From positions 68,739,053 to 68,803,052 of the forward strand of contig CM060732.1 of NCBI GenBank assembly GCA_030704615.1: a DNA stretch of 64,000 bases. The letters are read 5' to 3'. The translations under genes were made by a program, and so were the position numbers. A model generated the notes under the pieces. The model saw nothing but the letters and a program-made list of their open reading frames with translations. It did not search any database and was not told the DNA's origin. Below are positions 24,301 through 35,800 of this stretch, in pieces; the first letter of the stretch is position 1; every line of letters begins with the position of its first letter. The stretch is from Takakia lepidozioides. Taxonomy: Eukaryota; Streptophyta; Takakiopsida; Takakiales; Takakiaceae.

Positions 24301-27300
24301 TATCACATTGCAAATGGACGAAATGCAGCTGAGCCATGTGCTGTAAGAAGTCACACTGAGTGCGTCAGATTGGCACAAGTCTTGTTCCATGTTGCTGATT
24401 GGTTGTCCACCATGAGAATGTTTCCTCTTTAGAGAGGAAGCCTCCTCCCGAAGTCATAGAAATGTGAAGACTCCGCTCTCCTAGTGTTAAACCAATCGCA
24501 GTAGTGCCTTTTGAAGTGACAGATCTTTCTTGAGTCATACAAGGAATGTCCTGATATTTCTGCTTTGTTGATTAGTTAGCAGTGAGGGAAAACTGACAAT
24601 TTTGTGGTGGTGCTAATGTGCTCACAGGATGGCAAGTTTATGGTGAGCTGCCTTGGTTATCCAAACGTGAGTATACAAACATTACTTTCTCGTTATTTTT
24701 CCACGTGGGCCCTTCTCTCTTAATGGTTCTTTCTTTCCATTTTGTCCTTTTCCGTGTTTTTATCTTTTGGGCATGAGTCCCCCTCAACATCTCTCCATGC
24801 AGAGTAGCATAAAGTTGAGGAGGGGATTTGTAGTGCAGGAATGTGGTGTGGCTACCTGGGGCTATTGTGGAGGCATCCATCACCAACCAGCCATGTCCTT
24901 CTTGTGGACCAGGTGACATCTTATTTTTGGAAAGAGGGACAGAATGTACTCATGAGACGTTGTCTGCTGTAGCTTTGTGGCCATAGACCCTGTGCCCAGT
25001 TTGGGTGGAACGAGGGAGAGAATGTACTCATAAGACGTTTGCCATAGCCTAGTGGCCATAGACCCCATAGTGCCCAGTTTGAAGAACAAGAGGGTCCAGA
25101 TATTATCTAGAAAGCAATTCACACAAGCATCAATCTGATGTGTGTGAGACCCCAACAGGGCCGGGGCTTTAGGCTCACGCTCGAGATTTTCAAGGCTGGT
25201 GAATAGAGGTGCAGGAACAATATTCTTGATGTTCCTGAAGAAGGTTACTCTCCGGTGAGAATATCCCAAACAACATATCAGAAAATGGATATTGTGTTCA
25301 GGCTGCCTGCACATCTGGCAATTACAATATCCTTTTCCTCTCTGCATCTTTTTATTGTTCAACGTAGGCTCCCTGCCCTGAGTTTCAATTTCCCTCTAGT
25401 GCTGAGGGTAGGCAGGCCCTTTAGATCATCATGAAGGACCTCACCCATGTCAGAGACTGGAAACAAGTTCAGGGAAGTTTTATGCCTAACTTCATTTTCA
25501 TCGGACAGTCTTCAGGCATCCGACATGGCTTTAGACACTACAACCTCCAGGTCAGCTTCATCTAGCAGAGTCAATTCTTCTGGGCTATGATACTTGAATA
25601 TCTCTTTTACCCTTTCCCACCAGGACTTGGGCTTTTTAACAGGAAGATCTTGCTACCAAGAAATAGAGTCGATTATCTCAGGGTATTGGGTATTAAGCAT
25701 GTCATTCAACTGACCCCACCATCTGACCTTGAACTCATCCCCTTGAGAGCTTAAGGAAGTTATGCGAAACTCGCCCTGAACAGTCACGTTAGCTGTTCTA
25801 GAGCATGCTGATATGATCTCTTTGAGCACCGCAACCTGAATGGACTCTAGGGATATAGCATGTTTGGGGTTGTCGACCCACACAGCAGATGCGTACTCCA
25901 AGGCAGGCCTAATAATGTGGCAAAGCATGGTACTTTAACTTCAGTATTATCCCTCTTCACTGGAGGCCCAAAGCTTTGCGCTTACCTGTTTCAACCACTT
26001 TTCGTACATGCATGTCCCAGTTGCAACTGGAGGAGAACAAAGGAGAGGGATAGATTGTACTCATAAGACGTTGTCTGCCGTAGCCTTGTGGCCATTGACC
26101 CCGCGCCCAGTTTGAGCGGGAACAAAAGGGACAGAACCTACCTCTGTCAGGGGCTGACGTTGGTAGTAAGACTTACCTCCATATAAAGAATTAATCCGGG
26201 TTTTCCAGATATCCTCTAGAAATCCCTTCACACAAGCATCAATCTGCTGTGTGTGATTTGCCCAAAAACTAGGCCTCAGGAGGGCCTGGGCTTTTGGCTC
26301 AGCCTCGAGACTTTCAAAGTTGGTAAACAGGGGTACAGGCACAATTCCCTTAATAGATTTGAAGAGAGCGTCTCTTTGGTTAGAGAACCCCGGACAGTGT
26401 ATCAGAAAATGAATACTGTCTTCAGATTGCCCACACAACGGGCAATTGCACTCTCCCTTTCCTCTCTGCTTCTGTTTGCTGTTCAAAGGTAGGCTTCCTG
26501 CCCTGAGTTTAAATTTCAGTCTAGTGCCGAGAGTGGGTAGACCCTTGAGGTCATCCAAGATGTCCTCCCCCATGTCACAGACTGGAAACAAGTTCAGGGA
26601 AGTTTTCTGCCTAACTTCATTTTCATCAGACAATCTCATGGCAACAGACATGGCTGAGGACACTACAGCCTCTAAGTCAGATTTATCCAGCAGGGTCAAG
26701 ACTTGCGGATCCAGGTCCAGGTCCTTGAGGATCTCTTCTACTCTCTTCTGCCAGGACTTGGCCTGTTTGACAGGGCGGTCCTGTTTCCAAGATATAGAGT
26801 CGATTAATTTAGGATATCTGGTGTTGGGCATATGTTGCAGCTGACCCCACCATCTGACCTTGAATTCATCTCGTCGGGAGCTTAAGGACGGAATGCCAAA
26901 CTCACCCCGAACAGCCAGATTGGCTGTTTTGGAGCATGCTGACATACACTCCTTAAGCACCCCCACTTGAATGGATTCTAGAGACTTAGCCTGGTTGGAG
27001 TTATCAACCCATATAGCAGATCCGGGATAGAGTGAGATAGAGAGTTGACTCTGGTTGGATTCACTTCAGATGTGACCATCATAGCACCATGAGGTTCATT
27101 GCTGTGGCTTGACGGGTTTGGTCATGTCGTGCTCAAACCGATGCTGGTATATGAGAACAGGGCAGGTGCTGAGGATACAGTTCCAGTTCCGGAGAGCAGA
27201 GATACCTCCACAGTACAGCACTGAACACACCGGTACTTATTTTTGTTGGGTGAAACACGATATTATCAAGTGGGTTGATAGATGTTATGTTACATAGTCA

Positions 27301-29083
27301 GCTGGTGTATGAAATGCAAATTTACTGTCCTTGAAAACACCAGAACAGGTTAATGAGATCTCAAAGCTGACACCTCTCCAACACCTTTTGTCAGGAACTA
27401 AATGTGTCCATGTTGCAGGGTGCATAGGAGGCTGTGACCAAGTCATTAAAGATCTCATAGAAATATGTGGGACAGGATTACGCTCTACACCAGGTGGGCC
27501 TTCATAAAGTAATTGATCTCAATTGTAGTTCTCTGATGTAGTTTAGAGCTGCATGCTATGTGGAAACCTCTCACCTCAATAAAGCCTTTCTTTGCTGCAC
27601 TCGGGACAATGGTGACTCTTCATGTACATTCGGCTTGATCTAGCCCATCACAGCTGATTAGTGGCATAGTGATCCACAAAATTTGGAATACGCTGATTAT
27701 ATCCATCTAAACTGCATAAACGAACCCAACCAGACTCGGTTGTTTTGGACCCACCAGTAGCAAGCATACTGAAGGAATTCAATGAATGTTCTTATGTCAG
27801 TCTGATTTTGGCTTGCTAGGAAGAATCCTTTTCCCCAAGGAGCTTTCCCCAAGGAGCTGTTGTAATGTCTATATGGAAGCAGTGTCTACTAAGTACTCAG
27901 GAGTCAGATGAATAAAAGCATATGACGGCAGCATTGCTGACAAAGATGTTTTCATGAGGTATGAAGGAGGGCCAAGGCCAGCACAACCAACTGGGCCACA
28001 GGCCTTTGCAAACGGCAACCGAAATAGTTTTGGAAGTAGTAGCAGTGTCAGCAATGGGAGTGGTTTTGGAAACAGTAGTGGCAACAGAAACACAAATCAA
28101 CGGAGAGGAGACATTACCAGAAGCAATAACAACCTTGGAGACACTAGTGAAGATGTATCTCATCGGACATGCACAAATTGCGGGCAACAGGGCCATTATA
28201 ACATGGACTGTCCCCAGCATGGGCAACCGCGTGTTCAAGACCACAGACGGAACAGCAGTACTGCACCCCTGGCGTCAGGTGTGGTAAACTTCCTTGTTGT
28301 GTGTCATAGCTTAGCATGAAGTTAGCAGGTAGATATGAACGATCCTTGGTTATCTTTCTATCAACTCTGTTCATGAAGTCTAATTTACAGTCCCCCTTGC
28401 CTCTCTGACTGCCTCTTCCTTCTTATTTGTATGTGTCAATCAGGGACACAGAACATCCGCTGCAGCTGCCAAGAGGCTTGTGTGTTGCTGACAGCCAACA
28501 CAGAGGCAAATCGTGGCAGGCAATTTTATCGCTGTCGCTCGCGTAACTGTGACTTCTTCCAGTATGGCCTTCTGTTCCCTCCACGGCAGTGGGCACAAAA
28601 AATATTTTTGGACGTTCATTGTATCTTCTCTGAATTGTTGTACTTTTGTGGTATTAGCCTTGGCTCCTACCCACTTTGTGAGTGTATGTTCTACATAGAA
28701 CAAGGTATGCATCCAGTGTTTCGATGACGATGCAAAGATGATGTAAAGGTGCTAATGGCTGTTTTTGTGGTCACATGGTCAGGTGGGAAGATGCTACTGG
28801 CACTCACCCTCAGATGCCTGATCCTGTGCCACAGCAAATAGCAGGCCGGGGAAGAGCCCGGGGAAACCAAACAGTGTCAAGGGCTGGTGGGAGATCAGGC
28901 ACGACCAGAGGGAACAGCCCTTCTGTGCAGGGTCGCTTCAGGTCCAACAGCAGGGACCGAAGAGGGCATTCAGACTGCAACTTGGTAAGCGCAACAGGAG
29001 AGCCCCTTGGAAATGGCAACTGTTTCAAATGTGGAGAACCTGGGCATTGGGCAAATGCATGCCCAACTCGTGGCAATTTTTAG
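15313..29083 (+). CDS. TOP3A: DNA topoisomerase 3-alpha (type IA), 24 exons
   Basis: Exons: 15313-15597, 16212-16390, 16623-16695, 17331-17453, 17915-18036, 18613-18685, 19367-19483, 19830-19913, 20116-20295, 20487-20615, 21104-21178, 21577-21666, 22331-22435, 22800-22834, 23185-23314, 23820-23872, 24046-24139, 24628-24666, 24834-24912, 27161-27232, 27419-27493, 27967-28278, 28444-28561, 28783-29083. Every junction is GT-AG and all phases agree, giving 2943 bases (980 residues). The enzyme passes single strands and, with RecQ helicase and RMI1, dissolves recombination intermediates in the nucleus. Visible: TOPRIM ([18 protein letters not shown]), catalytic Tyr near 337 in SYPRTETD, a C4 zinc finger (CPAC...CLGYPNC), CCHC knuckle ([14 protein letters not shown]), GRF finger ([10 protein letters not shown]) and a final CCHC ([14 protein letters not shown]), the plant order. 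The start of exon 22 could be 27967 or 27970. Intron 19 holds retroelement copies. Confidence 0.95.
16712..16837. repeat. 63-bp tandem duplication in TOP3A intron 3
   Basis: Two nearly identical units starting TCGAGATACAAACTATTTGA at 16712 and 16775 lie head to tail. They differ at only a few bases, so the duplication is recent. It lies about 15 bases after the donor site of exon 3. Confidence 0.85.
24913..25940 (-). mobile_element. Non-LTR reverse transcriptase fragment, copy A (decayed)
   Basis: On the minus strand, [20 protein letters not shown] followed by [10 protein letters not shown] and EIIDSISW resembles the end of a non-LTR RT and its C-terminal region. Further downstream the frame is broken by stops and shifts, although DNA words and translated pieces parallel copy B through the zinc-knuckle part near 25310-25350. 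A 78-bp internal near-repeat (AGAATGTACT at 24941 and 25019) marks its 3' edge. It is antisense to TOP3A and confined to its intron 19. Confidence 0.7.
26045..27020 (-). mobile_element. Non-LTR reverse transcriptase fragment, copy B (open frame)
   Basis: A frame of about 300 codons (ending 26061) is open on the minus strand: [36 protein letters not shown], then a long helical region, then a zinc-knuckle [19 protein letters not shown]. This layout matches the region C-terminal to the RT of a non-LTR retrotransposon. It is a second copy of the sequence at 24913-25940, arranged in tandem in the same orientation, both antisense within a TOP3A intron. The absence of stops over 900 bases contrasts with copy A. 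No endonuclease or RT catalytic core is present. Confidence 0.7.
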
Positions 29084-29560
29084 TCCCTCGCCCTAACTTC
29101 TATGAAAATACACTTGCCTTCAACATTGTTGCACACATTCCCACAACATCTAGACATGACAAGGAATGCGGACAAGGAAAGTATGGTGTCTTTGGTGTGG
29201 AAGTGTGCAAGAATGCCATTTCCACTGCGGAAGCACCAGCTGGATATGAGTTTGAATGCACAGATTGTTCATCTCACTGCCTGCTGCAATTCTTTGTGGG
29301 AAGCTCTCCCAGGAATGCTGTATTCAGTGATGTTAGTAGGCTTGCAATCACTTGCAGAGAGGCATTCTTGGTGTTGCCATCGTATGTTGGTGTATACATA
29401 CGTTGATGTTCAGCAAATTCCCTATTTTCTCATGGATGAAATTGCCAAAATTCTCCCAAAAAATGAATTCGCCTAATATGGTGGCAGACAGGTTTGGGTG
29501 ATCGTCTGGTTGACACATTACACTGGCCCAAGTTCACGTGAGCAGTCGTTTGAAAAACGC

Positions 29561-29686
29561 CGAAGCCAATGCTTCCATTGTTGCCCAGATTGAGGTGCAA
29601 ACTTCTGCCTTGTAGGTAATGGTCGAAGCCAATGCTTCCATTGTTGCCCAGATTGAGGTGCAAACTTCTGCCTTGTAGGTAATGGT
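29561..29686. repeat. 63-bp exact tandem duplication
   Basis: Two head-to-tail units starting CGAAGCCAATGCTTCCATTG at 29561 and 29624, apparently identical over their length, so a recent event. Confidence 0.9.
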
Positions 29687-29925
29687 CGTGAGTGGAGGTG
29701 AACTGGTTTCAAGTCTCCAAGCGGATCGTGGATGTTGCCTCTTTCTAACTTATTGGATGTTAGTCATGTTCGTGGGGCATGTTATCACACTTTTGTTTCC
29801 AGACTTGCACTGAGTTAATTGGTCCTTACCTTGTCTCAGAGCCAAGGAGAAATCTCCGTAGATCTAATAATGCTCAGTTGTAATCTGACGTTATTGTGTT
29901 GGGGTAAGGAGGGAGGTAAGAAGCC

Positions 29926-29948
29926 AAAAAAAAAAAAAAAAAAAAAAA
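29926..29948. repeat. A-run of 23 bases
   Basis: Uninterrupted poly-A. It could be the tail of a retroposed RNA, but no target-site duplication or recognisable parent sequence was found. Confidence 0.6.
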
Positions 29949-30463
29949 CCCCAATTTGAGATTTAAAAAATCTGTCTTTCTTGTCTGAAATGACTTTGCC
30001 AGGCGTCGTTTCATTTCTTCTAGCCCTCTCATGTCTGTGATCGCTGCGACTACCGTAGTTGGGAAGGCTGATTCGGCACTAAATAATTAGAAATGGAATC
30101 TTCCTAATAATTTATTTTTATTTAAGAAATTTAGGAAAAACTGCCGAAATTCCAGAAACTTTATAAAAAAATGCCTAAAATCTCAAACAAACTCCAAATA
30201 TCAAATCTCCAAATGCCTGTTTCAAGGCATAAAGCTCTAGGAAAATATTTTCCTTAGCTATGAGAAATCCTAGAATAATTGGCTGAACAATCACTGATTG
30301 ACCAGATGCTCTCATGGCTCTTAACAACCCACATAATTTGTTTTTTCTTTTGGTACCATACCACACCCGTCAGTAGCAAGATTTGACCCCAGAATCATCT
30401 GGGTGGCACTCAGTGCACTTACTACTGACTGTTGGTACATAATTCTCTTACCACATCCGTATA

Positions 30464-30716
30464 ATGGATGTTGAACAATGGAAAACATTCATGATAGGAA
30501 GATGCATGACTAAAACTTTAGACGAATGCACAACGTATATGACATGAGTGTGGTAGGTTTGTGGGGTGGATTAAAGAGGATGAATGTACAATGGATGTTG
30601 AACAAAGGAAAACATTCATGAATGGAGCACGCATGGATACACTGTAGACGAAAGCACAATGGATATGACAAGAGTGAGGGAGGTTTGTGAGATGGATTCA
30701 TACATATTGCAATTTA
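30464..30716. repeat. 127-bp diverged tandem duplication
   Basis: Units starting ATGGATGTTGAACAA at 30464 and 30591 share GGAAAACATTCATGA, TTTAGACGAA/TGTAGACGAA, and GGTTTGTGnGnTGGATT in the same order. They have diverged at perhaps one base in seven. Confidence 0.75.
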
Positions 30717-31661
30717 AATGGTAGTTGATTCTTTGATTATTTTTCTTTCCAAAGGAACAACTATACATTTGATAGAGCAAGTTGATGGAGGGAGTCACCG
30801 CCGAATTACTTAAAATATTACTTAAAATCTCCTCCTGGCATTGCTGTAAAATCTAGAAATTTCCTTAAGTTGTGCAAGAGTGTTTTGTTGTAAAGAAAAT
30901 AAATATTCCAAACTTCAATGCCGGATCAGGCTGCCGAGTACAGTATCGCCTTAGCAATTTGTAATTTCGCTACTTATGAACTCTGTAATCCCAACCATCT
31001 GACCTAATTATGAGATAGGTGAATGAGTAGGCCTAATCCTTGTCTGAAGTTTTACTGCTGCACACAAAGTTTTGGCATTTGCGTTGAGAAAACCTAAACT
31101 TGTGGTCCACCACTTCCTTGTGATATTGCTGGAAATAGAATGTGGCGAATCGGAAAAGGATTGGTGATGTCTATAAGTATATGAGCTGCAACGATACCAC
31201 CATCCTCATTTTGTTTGCACTTTCACTGATTTTTACCTATGAAGTAAAGTGGGTGGTTTTACCGCTAGTGTACATTGGTCACTACAGTAGTCTGCTGGCT
31301 AATGAGGTTTACGGCCTGAGATATGATGGCTCTGCCACCAACTAATTTGGAAGGAACCATACTGAAGTGAAAACTTAAGAGCAGTCAACCTCTTACATGA
31401 CATCAATTGAGAAGTTACGCAGGCCATAAGCATAGAGATCTCCACTTCCAACAGGCCAAGAATAGAAGCGCATTGGTGGCTTCTCTTATAATGTTGCAAA
31501 TCAGCCGGACAATTTATGCTAGACTGGAGGGGTGACATGTAGAGGTACAACTATAAAAGATTATTACACTGGATGAGTAGCCTTTCAGCTGTTGGTAATC
31601 TTTCCTCCATCTAGACTCCACGTCAATTAGAAGATGGGTTGCTCTAGTCTACAGATGTCCC

Positions 31662-34600
31662 TCAATTTGGTGTCAGTCCAACAACACCTACACATACACC
31701 ACACATTCAGGCTTTCTTTCATATTGGTAATGTTCAACCATTGAGTACAAGAGTAGGGACATGCAATTGCATCTAGTGTGCAGCGCAGTACAATATACGG
31801 TATTGAACTTGTCTACAATATTGGAAAGGGTATGAACTACCATGAAGATGGTGTTGACCAGTATTGCATGCACTGATCAGTTTAGAGTATCATGATATTT
31901 GGTGTTGATGTTGTCTGAATACAGGCATATCTTCACAAATTAATGGTCTTCATGTGACAATATAGTCAAACAAGGGTCAAACAACATGTTTCAGTGCACA
32001 AAAGATGTAGGGAGAGTCCTCACCACAAGCAAGCCTGCCTCCTGCATTGCCGGTAGAAAGGCTGAGCTCATGTCCACCTGCAACCCTCCAACAAGGACAT
32101 TACTCAGTCAGTTACCTTTGTTTTGCTGGAATATAGTGAGTGGCAAACGAGTAAGCAATCGTAATTCCCTTGTTTCATAGACCCAAATTGGCCGATTAGC
32201 AGAGCTGCCGAGATCCCCAAACCATACTTTGGCATTCACTGTTAACGTCACCTACCATGTGAATGTCATACTATCTTTACTCTACCTGGTGTAGGGCCTG
32301 GTGTCACCAAAATATAACCAAAAGCCCTATGTCCCTAGTCCGAGAGCAAACAGCAACATGCAGTAAATGTGCAAAATCACACTAGCAGTAATTTCTTGAC
32401 AGTACGATTGTAGCAAATTCCCTTGCTGTGTGTTCATGTCAAGCTTTCTGTTTGATGCTATGAAGTAAGGTTCTTAATTTCTCTAAATTTTCTCACCTTT
32501 GCCAAGGTCGTCCTCAAGTTCATGGACTACAAGTGCCCTACCAACCACGGAATCAGGACCCGACAAAGGAATCTGCACAGTATCAACATGTTATAAGATT
32601 TTCAGTATGAACACCCCCGAAAGCTAGGTTACTAGCCAAGATGTCAAGTTTTATTGTAGACCTCACGGAAGTAAATCAGGAACAGACGAGCTAGGTTTAC
32701 CTCACACCAAGGATGCTACTCACAAAACACTGTACCTCGCAACTCATAAGGACGTGAGTGTATCAGGCTGTCAGTCCACACCTGGTTATCAGTGATAGTG
32801 ACCTCTGCAACACCTGAGAGAGGCGAAAGAGAGAGAGAAGAGAAAGACGGTGGCATCTGGTCAGAGCACATCCAAGTCAGATGCACAGAGATGCGTGCCA
32901 ATGCAACTCACTGAATCATATCGTCACACATACACTACTGAGGCCTTTTCTGAACAAGCAAGGTGCAACAAACTATGCCAGGCGGTGATGGAAAAAGGGC
33001 TCGTGCAGTGGTAAATGTGTAATGGGGAAGGGTTATTCGAATACCATCAGGTCCAGCCAGAACGTTTCCCAGGTCTCCTGCATGTCGGACCTCATCCTCT
33101 GGGGCACCATGGGTTGCTCCATTGGGGTTAAAATGTGGGCCTGTCGACCACACAACCATGAATCTCTGGAGTGTGAGCTCTAAGCCGATACTGTACAAAA
33201 AGGCAGCAGTGAGAGATGTGCAATATGGGACTAGCCTCCAGTCCTTATATCATTCATCAATGAGACTCTGAGGGTGTGTGCATGAGAGAAGAAAGAAAGA
33301 AACTTTATAATGTCCACAAAGGGCCACAAGCTGGGCTCATGGGGCAGGGTAGAACAAACATAGGCCTCAGGGCCCACAAGATATCACACCTCTGGAGCAT
33401 CATTCAGTGAATTGCCGATGCAAGGTCATGTAAACACACAGAGCAGAGGTTTCATACCAGTAGAAATACAGCCATTAGTTGTGTCCCCAAACTGATGCTG
33501 CATCCCACCGATCCCAAAGTTCCCACTATCCTTCGTCATCTCATATACATAATCTGCAAAAATTCAATTATGTATACTAGAAGATGACATCAGCCACTAA
33601 TAACGGCAACCCAATTACAACTCAATCCTGGTGCTGATGGGATTAAACTTCCCTTTTGCAGGATGCCTATTGAAGTGGAGCACCAGACAAATCTCTATAG
33701 GACAGGTTCCCCCAGAGCAGCATTGTGAATGAATGATTCCTAGGAACATCTTTCACTATGCTACGATGCTTAAGCCTGCTGTCCAAAGAGTGTCGTCTAC
33801 ATCCCCAGGAACACACAGCATATGTAGATAGCCTTAATGCAATACTAGTACCTGAATTCAAAGCCTCTAGAGTGCATGTTCCTAAAACTGATAATAGCGA
33901 AGGAATGTGTGACTAAAAAGCTACAGCATAGACTATGAATGCTGTAGGTCTGGCGTTTCAAGCAAAATAACACCAAGACCAGTTACCAAGTGGAAACCGT
34001 GCTGGCCTGGAGCAAGGCCGGTGATCTTCACCTTCACAGTCGTAGGACCTGCTCATAATCCACCATTCTGAATTTATGTTAGGAATGATGGTCTTCCCAT
34101 AAGGTAGACGTACCACGAGGATTCCCTAACGGCAGCATTGTAGCCATAGACCGCATCCCAACTTGGGGGCAGAAAAAGGGCAAAGAGGGGCGGCAACTAT
34201 CATGTCTAGTCTAGAAATTTATGCATCAAAACGAATGTCGAACAAACAGCTCAAAGTGTAAGTCATCATCTCCAGTACTTCTCTCGTACATGAAAGTGAA
34301 AATGGAGATTAACCCACATCTGACGGACTCACGTCGACCCTAATCCTCAGAGAAATGTATGTCTAATTCCTTTTTACGATAGTTGCCTCTGAGCGCTACT
34401 GGAAGGGTGTGAAGAGGAGTACCATCATCTTCCTGCACAAGATTGACGACGCCTTCGACGGAAGATTTTCCCTTGAGAACAGCGACAGCCTTCTTAGTGG
34501 CTGCAACAATGCTTAGCGGGCGACTAGTGGTGACAGCCAGAAAGGGAGCATTGGCCACGCGAACAGAAACGCCGGCGAAGCTGGACTGCAAAGAACCAGA

Positions 34601-34681
34601 AGCAGCTGGAGGGACGACCACTGGAGACACAGTGGACACAGTGAGCACATGAAGGGCCATAGCCGCTATCAAAGCCTGCAT
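31662..34681 (-). CDS. CSD2: Chloroplast Cu/Zn superoxide dismutase, 8 exons
   Basis: Exons in coding order: 34681-34423, 34048-33987, 33497-33458, 33140-33045, 32813-32782, 32572-32497, 32077-32024, 31687-31662. All junctions are GT-AG with matching phases, giving 645 bases and 214 residues, close to other plastid CSD2 proteins. It converts superoxide to O2 and H2O2 in the stroma. Residues 1 to about 62 are Ser/Val/Ala-rich, like a transit peptide. All metal ligands are present: [27 protein letters not shown] (His and Asp), and LVVHE. The structural Cys pair (NGC, LACGV) and the active-site Arg (GGRLACG) are intact. Intron positions follow the known plant gene. A TATA-like sequence and three 43-bp repeats lie upstream. 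Confidence 0.95.
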
Positions 34682-34790
34682 TACAAGACGTCCGCTTCTC
34701 CCCTCGGATGTGTGTGAGTTTTGGTTTGAGAGCGAGGGAGGAGAGAAGCACGAGGAACTATTTTGTATGTATCGACTTCCCAGCTAACGT

Positions 34791-34804
34791 AAAATATATA
34801 TTGC
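34791..34804 (-). promoter_or_regulatory. Candidate TATA box of CSD2
   Basis: The minus strand reads CAATATATATTTTA about 110 bases upstream of the CSD2 ATG, a reasonable TATA position for a short 5' untranslated region. Adjacent repeats begin 17 bases further upstream. Confidence 0.45.
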
Positions 34805-34820
34805 ATATCTTATCAGGACT

Positions 34821-34949
34821 CGGCTGGTATTGGCTTTTGTAATACTATGGTTAGTAACCGACCCGGCTGGTATTGGCCATTCCAATACTATGGTTGATAA
34901 CCGTACCGGCTGGTATTGCCAAGACAATACCCGGACCCGGACCCGTATT
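34821..34949. repeat. Three 43-bp tandem repeats upstream of CSD2
   Basis: Units begin CGGCTGGTATTG at 34821, 34864 and 34907, exactly 43 bases apart. Each carries TATTG...CAATA arms able to form a hairpin: GTATTGG/CCAATAC in unit 2, GGTATTG/CAATACC in unit 3. They lie 140-270 bases upstream of the CSD2 start. The same hairpin word recurs at 36.7-36.9 kb. Confidence 0.85.
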
Positions 34950-34969
34950 ATGGGCAAAAACAATGACTA

Positions 34970-35800
34970 ATAATGATACCATGGCATGAATAGGAAATTG
35001 GGCGGGTGCACATGAAGTCATGGGTCAGGGTAAGAGGGCTTTGGATTTTTGGGCTTTTGCAATAGTTGAGTAGGATTGCCATGGATCCAAAGTGCAGTGA
35101 TTCCCAAGAGTTGTAGAAGCTTTGAACCATCAGCCAAATGGTTGCTGGAGCCAGACAGCAGAGAAGGCAATGTTCCAAGGTTTCTATTGTCTGGTTTGTG
35201 CAGCAGTGACACAGGAGCGCATCATTGAAATTCAGAAACTGGCCCACCTTGAAAACCCTGTTTGCCACTTGCCATAAGAAAGCACTAATTTTAGCTGGCT
35301 CTGTCTTTTCCCAGATCACCGCCCAGATCCCCTTCCAGTTTTCCTGATTGAAATTTTCATGAGCCCAAATTTTGCCTTCCCATTTTGAGATGAGAGGGCT
35401 TGCCCTAAGCATAGCTCTGTCGCCTTTCTTGGCTGTGTATGAGAATAGGGGGTGGAGCTCGTCCTGAAATGCCCACTTCCATTTGGATGGGTCTAGTTGC
35501 AATGCAGTAACCCCAGAATTCCCAAACAAGACGAATGATCCCTTGCTGAGCCATGTAAGGGTGTTTGTCCCTCTGGGTGCCGAGGGATTGAAGGCTTTGT
35601 CCGGGGAGGTCCAGTGGCAGATGCAAACCGGGGTGGTATTGGCTATACGGAGACAGGGTCCTGGCTGGAGAGACATAGACAGCCTGATAGCTCATCTGTT
35701 GTGAAGCAGAAACCTTTGAACCAAAGATGAGAGACCTCGGAAAACGTAGATGACCTGCAGAGATGGAGGGTTGTGCATAACCCATTGGTCAGGATGAAGA
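34970..35800 (-). mobile_element. LINE remnant with RT zinc-binding domain
   Basis: A 242-codon minus-strand frame includes KWEGKIWAHENFNQENWKGI, then EKTEPAKISAFLWQVANRVF, then CHCCTNQTIETLEHCLLCC and A.TIWLMVQSFY. This is the zf-RVT pattern of plant L1-like LINEs (W....P.K...FLW......T...L.......C..C....ET..H....C). The upstream part to about 35800 decays through frameshifts, and no RT core remains. It lies between two stretches of the same hairpin repeat, so it may have inserted into that repeat field. Confidence 0.7.

Larger units (their letters stand above)
29084..31661. other. Intergenic, TOP3A downstream
   Basis: No gene recognised. It holds two tandem duplications (29561-29686 and 30464-30716) and a 23-base A run at 29926-29948. 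TOP3A transcription should terminate in the first part. The last exon of the superoxide dismutase gene, on the other strand, starts at 31662. Confidence 0.5.

Noticed and set aside
15785-33410. Possible SINE shared by 15785-15870 and 33295-33400
   Set aside because: Both contain TTCATAATGTCC-like and GGGCC words, but alignment by eye is too weak and no boundaries or tails agree.
33458-33553. Longer version of the third CSD2 exon, starting at 33553
   Set aside because: It is open but breaks the protein. The acceptor before CATCAG (exon 33497-33458) restores [14 protein letters not shown] and the correct phase.
34120-34200. Resemblance to the 3' edge of the TOP3A-intron RT copies
   Set aside because: Words such as GTAGCCATAGACC and CCCAACTTGGG recall 26085-26130, but similarity is short and gapped. 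Left unassigned.
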